From: JANOYY01 sp031418035
GTDB taxonomy: Bacteria > Actinomycetota > Acidimicrobiia > Acidimicrobiales > JANYDT01
DNA: 64,000 nucleotides
Reading direction: 5' to 3'
Assembly: GCA_031418035.1 (NCBI GenBank)
Contig: JANOWU010000051.1
Location: 21,508-85,507 of the forward strand
Positions 52,751 through 61,984 of this stretch are shown here, one piece after another. Within the stretch, counting starts at the first letter, position 1. Every line of letters begins with the position of its first letter. The position numbers and the translations under genes were made by a program. Under the pieces are notes generated by a model. The model was given only the letters and a program-made list of their open reading frames with translations, was not told where the DNA came from and did no database searches.

Positions 52751-54136
52751 GTGGCGCTGTTCGCCAAGCCGACCTTTCGACGACCGGTCTGCAAGACTGC
52801 GAGCATGCGCCACACGAGAACCTACATATTCGGTTTGGGGATGATGGCGCTGCCGTTTCTTGTCGGAATGGCCCACGCTCGCTACACAACCCCGCGCTAT
52901 GAATTTGGGAGTCAGAACAGCCTTTGGGCTTACGCCGTGCTTGCTGCGATCCATCTTCTGGCCGCACACATTGTGGGCATCCCCGACGAAGTAGAGGACG
53001 TACAACCCGCGCTGGGTTTGGCGATCATCACGGCCGCGTCGAGCACGGGCATTTGGACCGCCCTGCAACTCGCCCGCCCTGGCACGTTGCCGCGGCGTGT
53101 CGTTTTCGCGACCGGCGCGTTCGCTGCCGTGTGGTCATTCGTCTCGGCTTTGGTGAATGTTCGAAGCCGCAGACGTGAGGGTCAACGCGAGCGGATAGCG
53201 GCCGTGCTGACCGATGCCGAGGCGCTGAGCTTCTCGGCCGATGCCAGCAGAACCTTCCCGCCCCCCGAGATTGCATTTACGGTCACGAGCATCTTGGATC
53301 CCGACGATCTTGCGTCGTTCCAGAACAGAGCGGCAATACAGGAACTGCTCGCAGCCGACGACCCGACCACCATTGTCCTTTCTGACCGAGCCAGCACGAA
53401 TCAACTTCTCGTCGATGTGGCGACCGAGATGCACCGACGTGGAACCAGGGTCCGTACGCTCAGCGATTTCTATCCGGAGTACCTGGGAAAAGTTTCGCTG
53501 CACGATCTGACGGAGATGGCGATGCTGTTCGACGTTCGAGCGATGTTGCACGCACCGTATCGGCGAACCAAACGAGCACTCGACGTCGCCGGGGCCATCG
53601 GTGCAGGGATCTTGTGTTGTGCCCTGGTCCCGTTCGTGTTCCTTGGAAACCTCGTCGCAAACCGGGGCAGTCTCTTGTTTCGCCAGCGTCGCGTCGGACG
53701 AAACGGGAAGACGTTCGTCCTTCTGAAGTTCCGCACGATGATCAACGCTGATCCCGAGGCCTTGCCGTCATGGACGGCCGCCGACGATCCTCGCGTCACG
53801 CGCTTCGGACGGGTTCTGCGCAAGTCGCACCTCGATGAGCTTCCGCAGTTCTGGAATGTCCTTCGTGGCGATCTTTCCCTGGTCGGCCCTCGACCCGAGC
53901 AGCCGCACTACGTGGACGAGCTTCGTGCGAAGGAGGTTGCCTACGATCTCCGGCATCTCGTGCTCCCCGGCCTCACCGGTTGGGCACAGATCAAACTCCG
54001 TTACGCGTCGACAGAGTCTGCTGCCATCGAGAAGCTGCAGTATGACCTCTACTATCTCCAGAATCAGTCACTCGCTCTCGATCTTCGAATCCTTAGTCGC
54101 ACCCTTCGTTCGGTGTTGCGTCGCCAGGGCCACTGA
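52751..54136 (+). CDS. Polyprenyl-phosphate glycosyl-1-phosphate transferase
   Basis: Starts the repeat by placing a sugar 1-phosphate on undecaprenyl or decaprenyl phosphate. The 461-residue protein has N-terminal transmembrane helices (about 20-45, 60-80, 85-105 and 115-135), a CoA-binding-like central part and the bacterial sugar transferase domain from about 275: RTKRALDVAGAIGAGILCCA, LLFRQRRVGRNGKTF, LLKFRTM, KSHLDELPQFWNVL and LSLVGPRPE. The start may be 52751 (GTG) or 52805 (ATG). This is the only initiating transferase seen in the locus. Confidence 0.9.
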   Translation: MALFAKPTFRRPVCKTASMRHTRTYIFGLGMMALPFLVGMAHARYTTPRYEFGSQNSLWAYAVLAAIHLLAAHIVGIPDEVEDVQPALGLAIITAASSTGIWTALQLARPGTLPRRVVFATGAFAAVWSFVSALVNVRSRRREGQRERIAAVLTDAEALSFSADASRTFPPPEIAFTVTSILDPDDLASFQNRAAIQELLAADDPTTIVLSDRASTNQLLVDVATEMHRRGTRVRTLSDFYPEYLGKVSLHDLTEMAMLFDVRAMLHAPYRRTKRALDVAGAIGAGILCCALVPFVFLGNLVANRGSLLFRQRRVGRNGKTFVLLKFRTMINADPEALPSWTAADDPRVTRFGRVLRKSHLDELPQFWNVLRGDLSLVGPRPEQPHYVDELRAKEVAYDLRHLVLPGLTGWAQIKLRYASTESAAIEKLQYDLYYLQNQSLALDLRILSRTLRSVLRRQGH

Positions 54137-54169
54137 GCGTATTGGCGTAATTGGCCGGGGACGGACTCC

Positions 54170-55246
54170 GTGAAGATCGTTCACGTCATTACCAAACTTG
54201 ACGTGGGCGGGGCACAGAGCGTCGTCCGAGAATTGGCGTTGAATCAGCGGGCCGGCGAACACGATGTCCAGGTCATTACGGGCACGCTCGGCCCAGTCGC
54301 CGAACAACTGCAAGACCAAGGCATCGACGTGTTCCACCACGCGGGCCTTACACACGCGATAGATCCAGTTCAGGATCGCCGGGCCGGCCGACGACTGCAA
54401 TCGATGCTGCGCGATATCGGGCCCGACCTCGTCCATTCCCACTCCTCGAAAACCGGTCTTCTCGGGCGACAGGCTGCGAAACAACTTGATCTCCCGTCGG
54501 TGTACACCGCCCACGGTTGGCCCTTTCAAAAGGGCGCACCGCTCAAACAGCGGATTCTGTCGTGGGCGGGTGAAACCAGTGCCGGAAGAAGTGGGGGCCA
54601 CATCGTTTGCGTGACCTCATCAGACTTTGCCCTTGCCGGCAGACTCCGGCTAGCCCCACCGTCGAGAGTTCATCTTGTGCCGAACGGAACCGGCACCGTG
54701 CCCATCGCCCATATTGGCGACGCCGGGGACGTTTTCACCGTCGTCATGGTTGCCCGATTCGCATCGCCGAAACGTCATGATCTGGTCGTGCAGGCAATGC
54801 GCCTACTGCCACGACGCATCCGAGTTGTTTTCATCGGTGACGGTCCACGGATGGCGTCGGCAAAGAAGCGGGCAGGTGCTGCTGGCGAACGCGTCCTGTT
54901 CGAGGGAGCGAAGGACCCTGCTGGCTGGTTGGCCCGGAGCAGCGCTTTCGTTCTGATGTCCGATTACGAAGGCCTTCCGATGTCGATTCTCGAAGGTATG
55001 CGCGCTGGCCTTCCCGTCGTGGCGAATGACCTTCCTGGAGTTCGCGACGCGATCACCGACGGCTCCGAAGGTCTACTAGTCCAAAAGACTTCCCTCGGAT
55101 TGGCGACGGCGCTTCGCTCTCTCACGGCAGATCCAGTCGCGGCAGCGGATTTCGGGCGGGCAGCCCAACGACGGTGGGCGAAAGATTTTCGTTCAGACAC
55201 CATGGCCGAGCGGTACTTCGAGATCTACCGACGGGCTCTGCGATAA
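54170..55246 (+). CDS. Glycosyltransferase family 4
   Basis: The 358-residue GT-B enzyme begins MKIVHVITKLDVGGAQSVV (GTG start), with LVHSHSSKTGLLGR at the acceptor region, VVMVARFASPKRHDLVVQAM as donor-domain start and FVLMSDYEGLPMSILEGMRA with the E-x7-E motif. It follows the PGT gene by 33 bases and may transfer the second sugar (inference). It is convergent with the spherulin-4-like gene. Confidence 0.91.
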   Translation: MKIVHVITKLDVGGAQSVVRELALNQRAGEHDVQVITGTLGPVAEQLQDQGIDVFHHAGLTHAIDPVQDRRAGRRLQSMLRDIGPDLVHSHSSKTGLLGRQAAKQLDLPSVYTAHGWPFQKGAPLKQRILSWAGETSAGRSGGHIVCVTSSDFALAGRLRLAPPSRVHLVPNGTGTVPIAHIGDAGDVFTVVMVARFASPKRHDLVVQAMRLLPRRIRVVFIGDGPRMASAKKRAGAAGERVLFEGAKDPAGWLARSSAFVLMSDYEGLPMSILEGMRAGLPVVANDLPGVRDAITDGSEGLLVQKTSLGLATALRSLTADPVAAADFGRAAQRRWAKDFRSDTMAERYFEIYRRALR

Positions 55247-55252
55247 CAGGGG

Positions 55253-56269
55253 TCAGGAGGGGACGGTCGCCCGTCCTTGCGCGATCGTGCTCGAACTTTG
55301 CGAGTTCGACGCCCCGCTGCGAGCGATCGTTGTCGGGGGTCCACTGGCCGGTGGAAGTGGCACCGCGGTTCGAGGTGGGGCCGGGTCAATGGTCGTCGTC
55401 GTTGTTGTCGTCGTGGTCGTGGCCGAAGGCGTCGTCGTTGTCGTTGCCGAAGGCGTCGTCGTGGACGATGTCGAAGGTGTCGTGGTCGTCGTCACGTCGA
55501 ACGGGACGACCGTCGGCGCAGTGATCGGCAGGGCTGGGAAGGTCTCGATGCCATCCCACGGGTTCGGAAGATCGTCGGAGGTTACGTAGATGAATCCTGC
55601 GCCACGTTGTCGAGCCAGTTCCTCTATTTCACGATGTCGACCGACGGGCGCACCGTAGATGAGATGCCAGAACTTGCGTGGTTGGTAACCCGTTGGGTTC
55701 GACGCAGTCGACGAAAGATATGCCTGCATATTGTTTTCGAAGGAGACAACAATGTCAGGAATATCGACCATGCAGTTTAAGGGAAGACCGCCCGGATTCA
55801 TGACGAGAATTCCACCGTTGGCATGAACGGTGGTCGCGAGCGACTGGTAGTACTCGACCTGCGAACAGCCCCATGGCGTTTCATCGAGGAAGATCGACGT
55901 CACGCCGTACCACTGTCGGTACTTCTCGATGTCGGCGATGACCTCGACCAGCGGACGCGCCGCATAGGTGGTCGGGACGTAGCCGAGTACCTTCGGGTCG
56001 CTGGCGAGGTCGACAAGACGCGTCACCCAACCGGGGTCTACCGCCGCTCCCGGGCCGCTGTCGGGATTCATGACCACATACCGCAAGCCGCCTGCTTGGG
56101 CTTTGACCTTCGCCCAGTTCTCGCTGTCGGAGAAGTACGTCGGTACCGCTCGAGTCGACACGAGTTCGGTCGACTGGGCCAATGCGCTGAGGGTGATCCC
56201 GCATATGGACAGTGCGAGGCTCGCCGATCCCAGAAGTTGAAGTCGTCGACGCAGTGCGTGCGGGCCCAT
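55253..56269 (-). CDS. Secreted spherulin-4/GH135-like putative polysaccharide hydrolase
   Basis: The 338-residue protein has a signal peptide (1-32, LGSASLALSICGITLSALAQ), then a spherulation-specific family 4 domain (about 42-245): PTYFSDSENWAKVKAQAGG, RYVVMNPDSGPG, KVLGYVPTTYAARP, FLDETPWGCS and DIVVSFENNMQAY. The DE pair at 129-130 and Glu178 sit where the catalytic acids of GH135 Sph3 are expected. Sph3 cleaves galactosaminogalactan. A tail of poly-Thr and Pro follows (about 260-338). It lies inside the polysaccharide locus. Confidence 0.78.
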   Translation of the reverse strand: MGPHALRRRLQLLGSASLALSICGITLSALAQSTELVSTRAVPTYFSDSENWAKVKAQAGGLRYVVMNPDSGPGAAVDPGWVTRLVDLASDPKVLGYVPTTYAARPLVEVIADIEKYRQWYGVTSIFLDETPWGCSQVEYYQSLATTVHANGGILVMNPGGLPLNCMVDIPDIVVSFENNMQAYLSSTASNPTGYQPRKFWHLIYGAPVGRHREIEELARQRGAGFIYVTSDDLPNPWDGIETFPALPITAPTVVPFDVTTTTTPSTSSTTTPSATTTTTPSATTTTTTTTTTIDPAPPRTAVPLPPASGPPTTIARSGASNSQSSSTIAQGRATVPS

Positions 56270-56538
56270 CCGGCGGCCCACCGTTCGTGAGTCCTTGCTG
56301 TGTCTGCCGAAAGTCACAATTGTGCATCGGCGCGGAATGCTCACTGGTTGAGCGATATGCGCCAAAAGAACCACCGTGAGTGTTTCTTCCGACGGGGATG
56401 ACCGGTCCACTCGGGGACAGGGGCTACTTTGGATCCCGTTGCTCGATAGCTTTTCCCGAAATTCACGGGTATCACGTCGGCATACCTCGGTATCCCTGGG
56501 CAATACGGACCGCTCAAGACCCCGCTGAAAGGCCCTTC

Positions 56539-58056
56539 ATGACTCGCAAACTCCCGATCACCGTTCTCGCCCTTGCCATATCGGCGAGTGCACTCGCGGG
56601 GCTGGCCGCTGCCCTTCCAGCGAGCGGCGTTGCGAAGCCGAAATCGGGCGATCTGTGCACCAAGAGTCAACTCGGAAAGACCTCATCGAATCTGGTCTGT
56701 TCGCGCTCAGGCACGCGCTACCGCTGGTTCGTACGTCAGACCTCCAAGGTCACCACGACGACTACTCCCTCGGTGACTCCCCCGTCGGGGCCGTCAACGA
56801 TCGAGATCGTGTCGATCGTGTTCGGCACGCTTGGGTCCACGAACTCACTTTCTCTTGCGTTGACATGCACCGGACTCGGATCGGACCCGACGACACAACG
56901 CAAGGAGTTCAAGTTCGGCGCGGCGAACGCCACCGATTCGGCGCAATTCGCCTTGCAGGCACCTTCGACGTCCAACCCGACGGGATCTGGATGTTCAGCG
57001 GCCCTATCGGTTCAGGGCACGCCACCGTCGGCACTTCAGGTACTTCTGAATGGCCGCTCGATTGCGGGTCCAACTGCTGCCGGTACGCTCGCTGTCCCGA
57101 GCTTTACGGCCGACGGTCCGCTCGTACTCACGGTCCTGCAGAGTGCCGGCGGAATTTCGCCAACGACTCCTGGTGCCTCCACGACCGTCCCGGGTGGGAC
57201 GACGCCCGTCACGACGGTGCCGCCTACCGGACCTCCGCCGTCGGGAAAGCCTGAAATCCGTGCGAAGTTCACCGGGCCTATCCCTCCAGGTGTACTTGGT
57301 ATCGACATAAAGGTCACCTGCACGCCCGCAGTTGGCACCCCCGCATTCCAGGTGTACTCCGCTCGGATCGCTCGCGACGGCCTGTTCATCGTTCCTGCGA
57401 TCTTGGCACCCGCGAGTGCAACAAACTCCGTGAGCTCGTGCCAGATCGAGGGACTGCTCGCCGCCACGCCAACGCCACCACAACTAAGCGCGCAGGTGTT
57501 TGTGAACGCTGCTCGAATCTCCGGTCCGAGCATTGGATCGTCGATCAACTCCCCCGCGTTCGAGGCTGGCCAGCCGTTCACGTCGACGATTGAATTCATC
57601 TTCCCGGGCGACCCTGCCGCGCCAACGACCGTCACGACGACGCCCACGGCAACCACCACACCCGCGACGTCCACGACCACCACAAAGGTGGCGACTCCGT
57701 CGGGCAATTCCTTGACCCTTGACGCCGCCACCGGAACGGTGCCGCCGAACGTTCTGGGCTACTTGGCCCAAATAGCGTGCACCAATGTGCTCGTCGGCGG
57801 CGTCAATCAACCCACGTTCTCCTTCTCGTCGAACTTCAGTACGAAGGGCGGCGTGACCACGTACCCGTTCACGGGCCAGGGTTCATCGCAATGCCAGCTC
57901 GCGGTGTCGACCCTTGTTACAGGAACGACGGCCACGACAGGGTCGATCCAGATTCAGAACAACGGCGCCCCCGTCGGGGCCGGGACGGCCTCGGCGAACT
58001 CCTCGCAGTTCGGTGCATCGGGAACCGTTCAACTTCGGGTCCTCGTCGGCTACTGA
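56539..58056 (+). CDS. Secreted protein with three homologous beta domains
   Basis: The 505-residue protein has a Sec signal peptide (about 1-31), a small domain with Cys40 and Cys54 (CTKSQLGKTSSNLVC, then RYRWF) and three roughly 115-residue repeats at about 86-202, 238-356 and 389-505. Each repeat has a V/I-x-C start and a second Cys (pairs 110/152, 261/301 and 414/452). Thr/Pro-rich linkers separate them. The ATG at 56539 follows GAAAGG. No cell-wall anchor is visible. I do not recognise the repeat family. Confidence 0.78.
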   Translation: MTRKLPITVLALAISASALAGLAAALPASGVAKPKSGDLCTKSQLGKTSSNLVCSRSGTRYRWFVRQTSKVTTTTTPSVTPPSGPSTIEIVSIVFGTLGSTNSLSLALTCTGLGSDPTTQRKEFKFGAANATDSAQFALQAPSTSNPTGSGCSAALSVQGTPPSALQVLLNGRSIAGPTAAGTLAVPSFTADGPLVLTVLQSAGGISPTTPGASTTVPGGTTPVTTVPPTGPPPSGKPEIRAKFTGPIPPGVLGIDIKVTCTPAVGTPAFQVYSARIARDGLFIVPAILAPASATNSVSSCQIEGLLAATPTPPQLSAQVFVNAARISGPSIGSSINSPAFEAGQPFTSTIEFIFPGDPAAPTTVTTTPTATTTPATSTTTTKVATPSGNSLTLDAATGTVPPNVLGYLAQIACTNVLVGGVNQPTFSFSSNFSTKGGVTTYPFTGQGSSQCQLAVSTLVTGTTATTGSIQIQNNGAPVGAGTASANSSQFGASGTVQLRVLVGY

Positions 58057-58113
58057 ACAACGTCGTCACGATCCTGACCACCACGTGCGGGCCCAAACGC
58101 GCGGTGGGGGCGA

Positions 58114-58539
58114 CTATGGGCCGACGATGCTTTCGAGTTGGGCTCGGATCTCCGGTGGAATGCGCGTCGGGCGCCCGTGTGTAGTGCAAAATGCCGCACG
58201 GATCTCCGCCGTGCACAACACTTCGCCCGTCATCGCCATATCTCCGTTGCCTTCGCGCACGAGACGCTGACGCCAGATCGAGGTTGCTCCTCCGAGCTCG
58301 GCGATGAAGGTTTCCACGACGAGGGGATCCGCCGCCCGAGCAGAGATTTTGTACGCGACCTGAAGTGTACTTACGACAAACTGATAGCCGGTTTCGGCAA
58401 GGTCGGCCAACGCGAGACCACACGATTCCAGGGCTTCGCATCGGCCCGCTTCGAACCAGGAGACGTAGGCACTGTGGTTGACGTGGTTGTACGGATCGAG
58501 TTCCGTGAATCGAGCCTTGATTGGCAAGCGATGGATCAT
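58114..58539 (-). CDS. Acyl-CoA thioesterase (4HBT hot-dog fold)
   Basis: The 141-residue protein has the 4-hydroxybenzoyl-CoA thioesterase motif TELDPYNHVNHSAYVSWFE (Asp as catalytic residue), GYQFVVSTLQVAYKI and DPLVVETFIAELG. The ATG at 58539 follows GGGGAG with good spacing; a longer frame to 59130 runs antisense to the aminotransferase. It probably hydrolyses an acyl-CoA. It is divergent from the aminotransferase gene and convergent with the repeat-protein gene. Confidence 0.87.
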   Translation of the reverse strand: MIHRLPIKARFTELDPYNHVNHSAYVSWFEAGRCEALESCGLALADLAETGYQFVVSTLQVAYKISARAADPLVVETFIAELGGATSIWRQRLVREGNGDMAMTGEVLCTAEIRAAFCTTHGRPTRIPPEIRAQLESIVGP

Positions 58540-58689
58540 CTCCCCATTCTCCACCGCAGCGACGCTCGCCGAAAAAGCCGCCCCATCGGGTCTATTGTTC
58601 CTGCACAAACAGTGTCGTGGCACGTCGGTTGTCGGATACAACAGAAGTACTCGCGCCAGCCATGGCCGGGCTGAAGGGAAGGAACTGCG

Positions 58690-60048
58690 ATGAACGCACC
58701 CCAAGTTGGTTCTGTTGATGGCGCAAAGGTGAAGGTCGACGACCGAGCGCACGTTTTTCATTCCTGGTCCGCGCAGGCGATGATCGACCCGTTGCCGGTG
58801 GCAGGGGCTCTGGGCAGCGAGTTTTGGGACTATGAGGGAAATCGTTACCTCGACTTCAGCTCGCAACTCGTCAACATGAACATCGGGCATCAGCATACCA
58901 AGCTCGTGGCGGCGATCCAGGAATACGCGGGAAAGCTGTGCTCCATCGCTCCGTTTCACGCCAACGACGCGCGGGGCGAAGCCGCCCGCCTGATCGCCGA
59001 GCGGGCCCCGGGTGATCTGAACATGGTGTTCTTCACCAACGGCGGCGCAGAGGCGACCGAGAACGCAACACGTATGGCTCGCTTGCATACCGGTCGCCAC
59101 AAGGTGATGAGTCATTACCGGAGCTACCACGGGGCAACGTCAGGCGCTATTGCTCTGACCGGCGATCCGCGCCGTTGGCCGAACGAGACCGGTACCGCTG
59201 GCAACGTCCATTTCTGGGGACCGTATGCGTACCGATCGGCGTTCCACGCCACCAGCGAAGCGCAGGAATGTGAACGAGCGCTCCAACATCTGCGCGACAC
59301 ATTGATGGTGGAGGGTCCTCAGACGGTCGCCGCAATCATGCTCGAGAGCGTGATCGGAACCAACGGCATTCTCGTTCCGCCGCCCGGGTACCTCGCCGGA
59401 GTACGAGCGATTTGTGACGAGCACGGCATCGTCATGATCTGCGACGAAGTGATGTCGGGGTTCGGACGGTGCGGCGAATGGTTTGCGGTGAACCACTGGA
59501 ACGTGACGCCAGATTTGATCTGCTTTGCCAAAGGTGTGAACTCGGGGTATCTGCCCATCGGTGGCGTGGTCATCTCGGATCAGATTTCGGCAACCTTTCG
59601 AGAGCGCGCCTACCCCGGCGGACTGACCTACTCAGGGCACCCGCTGGCATGTGCCTCGGCGGCAGCGAGCATCAAGATCTTCGAAGAAGAGGGCGTGATC
59701 GATCATGCCCGCATGCTCGGTACCGACATCATTGGACCGGGGCTCGAAAAGATCATGGCCAACCATGCTTGCGTGGGCGAGGTCCGTGGTCTCGGCGTCT
59801 TCTGGGCGATCGAGTTGGTCAAGAGCCGCGAAACCCGTGAGCCACTGGTCCCGTTCAATGCTGCCGGTCCGGCGGCTGCGCCGATGGGTGAGCTCGTTGC
59901 GGCATGCAAGGCCCGGGGCCTTTGGCCGTTCAGCCATTTCAATCGCATTCATGTCGTGCCGCCGTGCAACACCAAAGTCGACGACGTCGAACGCGGGCTC
60001 GCCATCCTCGACGAGGTGTTGACCCTCGCCGACAAGCACACGATCTGA
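58690..60048 (+). CDS. Class III aminotransferase
   Basis: The 452-residue PLP enzyme has FFTNGGAEATENATRMAR at 114-131, SHYRSYHGAT at 141-150, ICDEVMSGFGR with Asp252 holding the pyridine nitrogen, and Lys281 in CFAKGVNSGYLP for the Schiff base. GGxxTYSGHPLACAS-like GGLTYSGHPLACASAAAS is present. A GGGAAGGA Shine-Dalgarno precedes the ATG. Related enzymes use beta-alanine, taurine, putrescine or GABA; the substrate is not set. It is followed after four bases by the membrane protein gene. Confidence 0.9.
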   Translation: MNAPQVGSVDGAKVKVDDRAHVFHSWSAQAMIDPLPVAGALGSEFWDYEGNRYLDFSSQLVNMNIGHQHTKLVAAIQEYAGKLCSIAPFHANDARGEAARLIAERAPGDLNMVFFTNGGAEATENATRMARLHTGRHKVMSHYRSYHGATSGAIALTGDPRRWPNETGTAGNVHFWGPYAYRSAFHATSEAQECERALQHLRDTLMVEGPQTVAAIMLESVIGTNGILVPPPGYLAGVRAICDEHGIVMICDEVMSGFGRCGEWFAVNHWNVTPDLICFAKGVNSGYLPIGGVVISDQISATFRERAYPGGLTYSGHPLACASAAASIKIFEEEGVIDHARMLGTDIIGPGLEKIMANHACVGEVRGLGVFWAIELVKSRETREPLVPFNAAGPAAAPMGELVAACKARGLWPFSHFNRIHVVPPCNTKVDDVERGLAILDEVLTLADKHTI

Positions 60049-60052
60049 CCGA

Positions 60053-60487
60053 GTGACCGAGCAAACACCGCCTGATGACCCGTCGGGTTCCTCCGTTCGG
60101 GGCACGATCGAGCCAAAAGCGGTCGCCGGCGGCTTCGTCACGGCCGTTATCTGTGTCGGCGCCGGTCTCGCCGTGGCACTCCTCATCCGAGCGGTCTTCG
60201 ATTGGACGAACGGTGGCACCTCGACGCTGTTGTTCGTGTTTGCTGCGTCGGGGTTCTTGTTGGGAGGATTTCGGGCAGGGTTGTTGTGTCCGCCCGCTCC
60301 CCTCTCGAATGGCGCGGTCGCGTCGATGCTGGCCTTCGTGCCGCTCGGCGTCGGCCAACGCATCATTGCCGGCAAGGACCTGCGTCCCCTGTCGCTCGTC
60401 TTCGGGGCCTTTTTCGCTGCGTCGCTCGGTGTGTTCGGCGGGTTGGTAGCCAACAATGCGAATCGCATGCGACGAAACGCGAAGTAG
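60053..60487 (+). CDS. Small integral membrane protein
   Basis: The 144-residue protein (GTG start) has four likely transmembrane helices: about 25-46, 57-76, 86-104 and 113-134, with a hydrophilic N-terminus and a basic tail NRMRRNAK. It lies between the aminotransferase and FGGY kinase genes on the same strand (4- and 32-base gaps), so it is probably co-expressed. I recognise no family. Confidence 0.7.
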   Translation: MTEQTPPDDPSGSSVRGTIEPKAVAGGFVTAVICVGAGLAVALLIRAVFDWTNGGTSTLLFVFAASGFLLGGFRAGLLCPPAPLSNGAVASMLAFVPLGVGQRIIAGKDLRPLSLVFGAFFAASLGVFGGLVANNANRMRRNAK

Positions 60488-60519
60488 CGCAAACCCTTGC
60501 GCCGCTAAGGTTCACGTCC

Positions 60520-61977
60520 ATGTCGTATCTCGTTGTTGACGTCGGGACGTCAAGTATCCGGACCTGCATCGTTCGTCACGACGGCCGCGTCGATCACGAG
60601 TCTCGGGTGGAGGCACTGCCTTCGACTCCTTTTGCCGGCCTGGTGGAGTTCGACCCGGTGGCCCTGCTCAAGTCGGTGGTCGAATCCGCAACGCAAACAC
60701 TGAAGGTCGGCGGACCCGTCGAAGGCGTCGGTATTGCCAACCAACGCGGATCGACAGTTGTTTGGGATGCATCGACCGGTCTCCCGGTCGGACCAGGTTT
60801 GGGGTGGCAGGACCTGCGGACCATCGGAACCTGCATGGAGATGAAGGAAAAGGGATTCGCCATTCCCCCGAACGCGTCAGCCACGAAAGTGTCGCATCTC
60901 CTCGACCTTTTCGACGTCGATCGAAAGAATGTGCACTTACGTTTTGGCACCATTGACAGCTGGCTCGTTTGGAACCTGACTCGGGGTGCGGTTCACGTGG
61001 TCGATGCGACAAACGCCGGGGCGACTGCGCTGGTCACTCCTTCGGCGGGAGGGTTGGCGTGGCGCGCTGATGTGCTCGACGCCCTGAAGATCCCTGCCCA
61101 CATGCTTCCGACGATCGTCGACTCCTTCGGGGTGGTGGGCGAAGCCTCAGCGCTCCCCGGCTCTCCACCCGTTGCCGCGATTCTCGGGGATCAGCAGGCG
61201 TCGATGTTCGCGCAGGGCTGCGTCTTGCCGGGTGACACGAAGGCAACATTCGGCACGGGAGCCATGATCGACGTGGTCGTCGGCCCGAACCCGCCAACCA
61301 TTCTCTCCCGACTGCCGGGTGGCACCATTCCCATCGCGGCATCACAGCGGTCAGGCACGATCACGTGGGGCGTCGAGGCCGTCATGTTGTCGGCGGGATC
61401 TTCGGTGGAGTGGCTTCGTGACGACCTGCAGATCATCGCCTCGACACCCGAGTCCGAGATCATCGCGAGTCAGTGTGCGGACACCGAAGGCGTCATGTTT
61501 GTCCCTGCGCTGCTCGGAATCGCCACGCCGCATTGGGACTACGGCGCGCGTGGAACCCTTGTCGGGATGACCCGGGGTACTGGACGCGCGCATATTGTTC
61601 GGGCCGTCCTGGAGGGCGTTGCCCTGCATGGCGCAGACTTGGTCGACGCTGCAGCCGCCGACTCGGGAACTGAGATCGTACGTATACGTATCGATGGTGG
61701 AATGAGCGAGAACCCTGTCTTCGTGCAGGCGTTCGCCGACGCATGCAACCGCCCGGTTCTTGTCTCGTCCGTCACCGAAGCGACGGCGCTGGGCGCTGGC
61801 CTTGCAGTTTCGTTGGCGCTGGGCACCCTCCCGACGCCCGAGGCGATTGCCGAGCTCGCCCACCCTTCCCATGTTGTCGAGCCCTCGTCGCGGGCGACGA
61901 GTTTTCGCGAGCGGTGGGAAGACGCGGTTGGGCGATCGCGCGAATGGTTCCCGGCGCTCAGCGCGCTCGATTTCTGA
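60520..61977 (+). CDS. FGGY-family carbohydrate kinase (glycerol kinase-like)
   Basis: The 485-residue ASKHA kinase has the phosphate loop VVDVGTSSIRTCIV at 5-18, ANQRGSTVVWD in the N-domain, TIDSWLVWNLT near 147-157, FGTGAMIDVVVG as adenosine-side loop, the ALLGIATPHWD segment and IDGGMSENPVFVQAFAD in the C-domain. TPHWDYGARGTLVGMTRGT resembles glycerol kinase. Glycerol is the best guess; other polyols remain possible. Confidence 0.87.
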   Translation: MSYLVVDVGTSSIRTCIVRHDGRVDHESRVEALPSTPFAGLVEFDPVALLKSVVESATQTLKVGGPVEGVGIANQRGSTVVWDASTGLPVGPGLGWQDLRTIGTCMEMKEKGFAIPPNASATKVSHLLDLFDVDRKNVHLRFGTIDSWLVWNLTRGAVHVVDATNAGATALVTPSAGGLAWRADVLDALKIPAHMLPTIVDSFGVVGEASALPGSPPVAAILGDQQASMFAQGCVLPGDTKATFGTGAMIDVVVGPNPPTILSRLPGGTIPIAASQRSGTITWGVEAVMLSAGSSVEWLRDDLQIIASTPESEIIASQCADTEGVMFVPALLGIATPHWDYGARGTLVGMTRGTGRAHIVRAVLEGVALHGADLVDAAAADSGTEIVRIRIDGGMSENPVFVQAFADACNRPVLVSSVTEATALGAGLAVSLALGTLPTPEAIAELAHPSHVVEPSSRATSFRERWEDAVGRSREWFPALSALDF

Positions 61978-61984
61978 GCGCGAT

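Noticed and set aside
55380..55500. Poly-Val plus-strand frame
   Set aside because: This is the complement of the Thr-rich tail of the spherulin-4-like protein.
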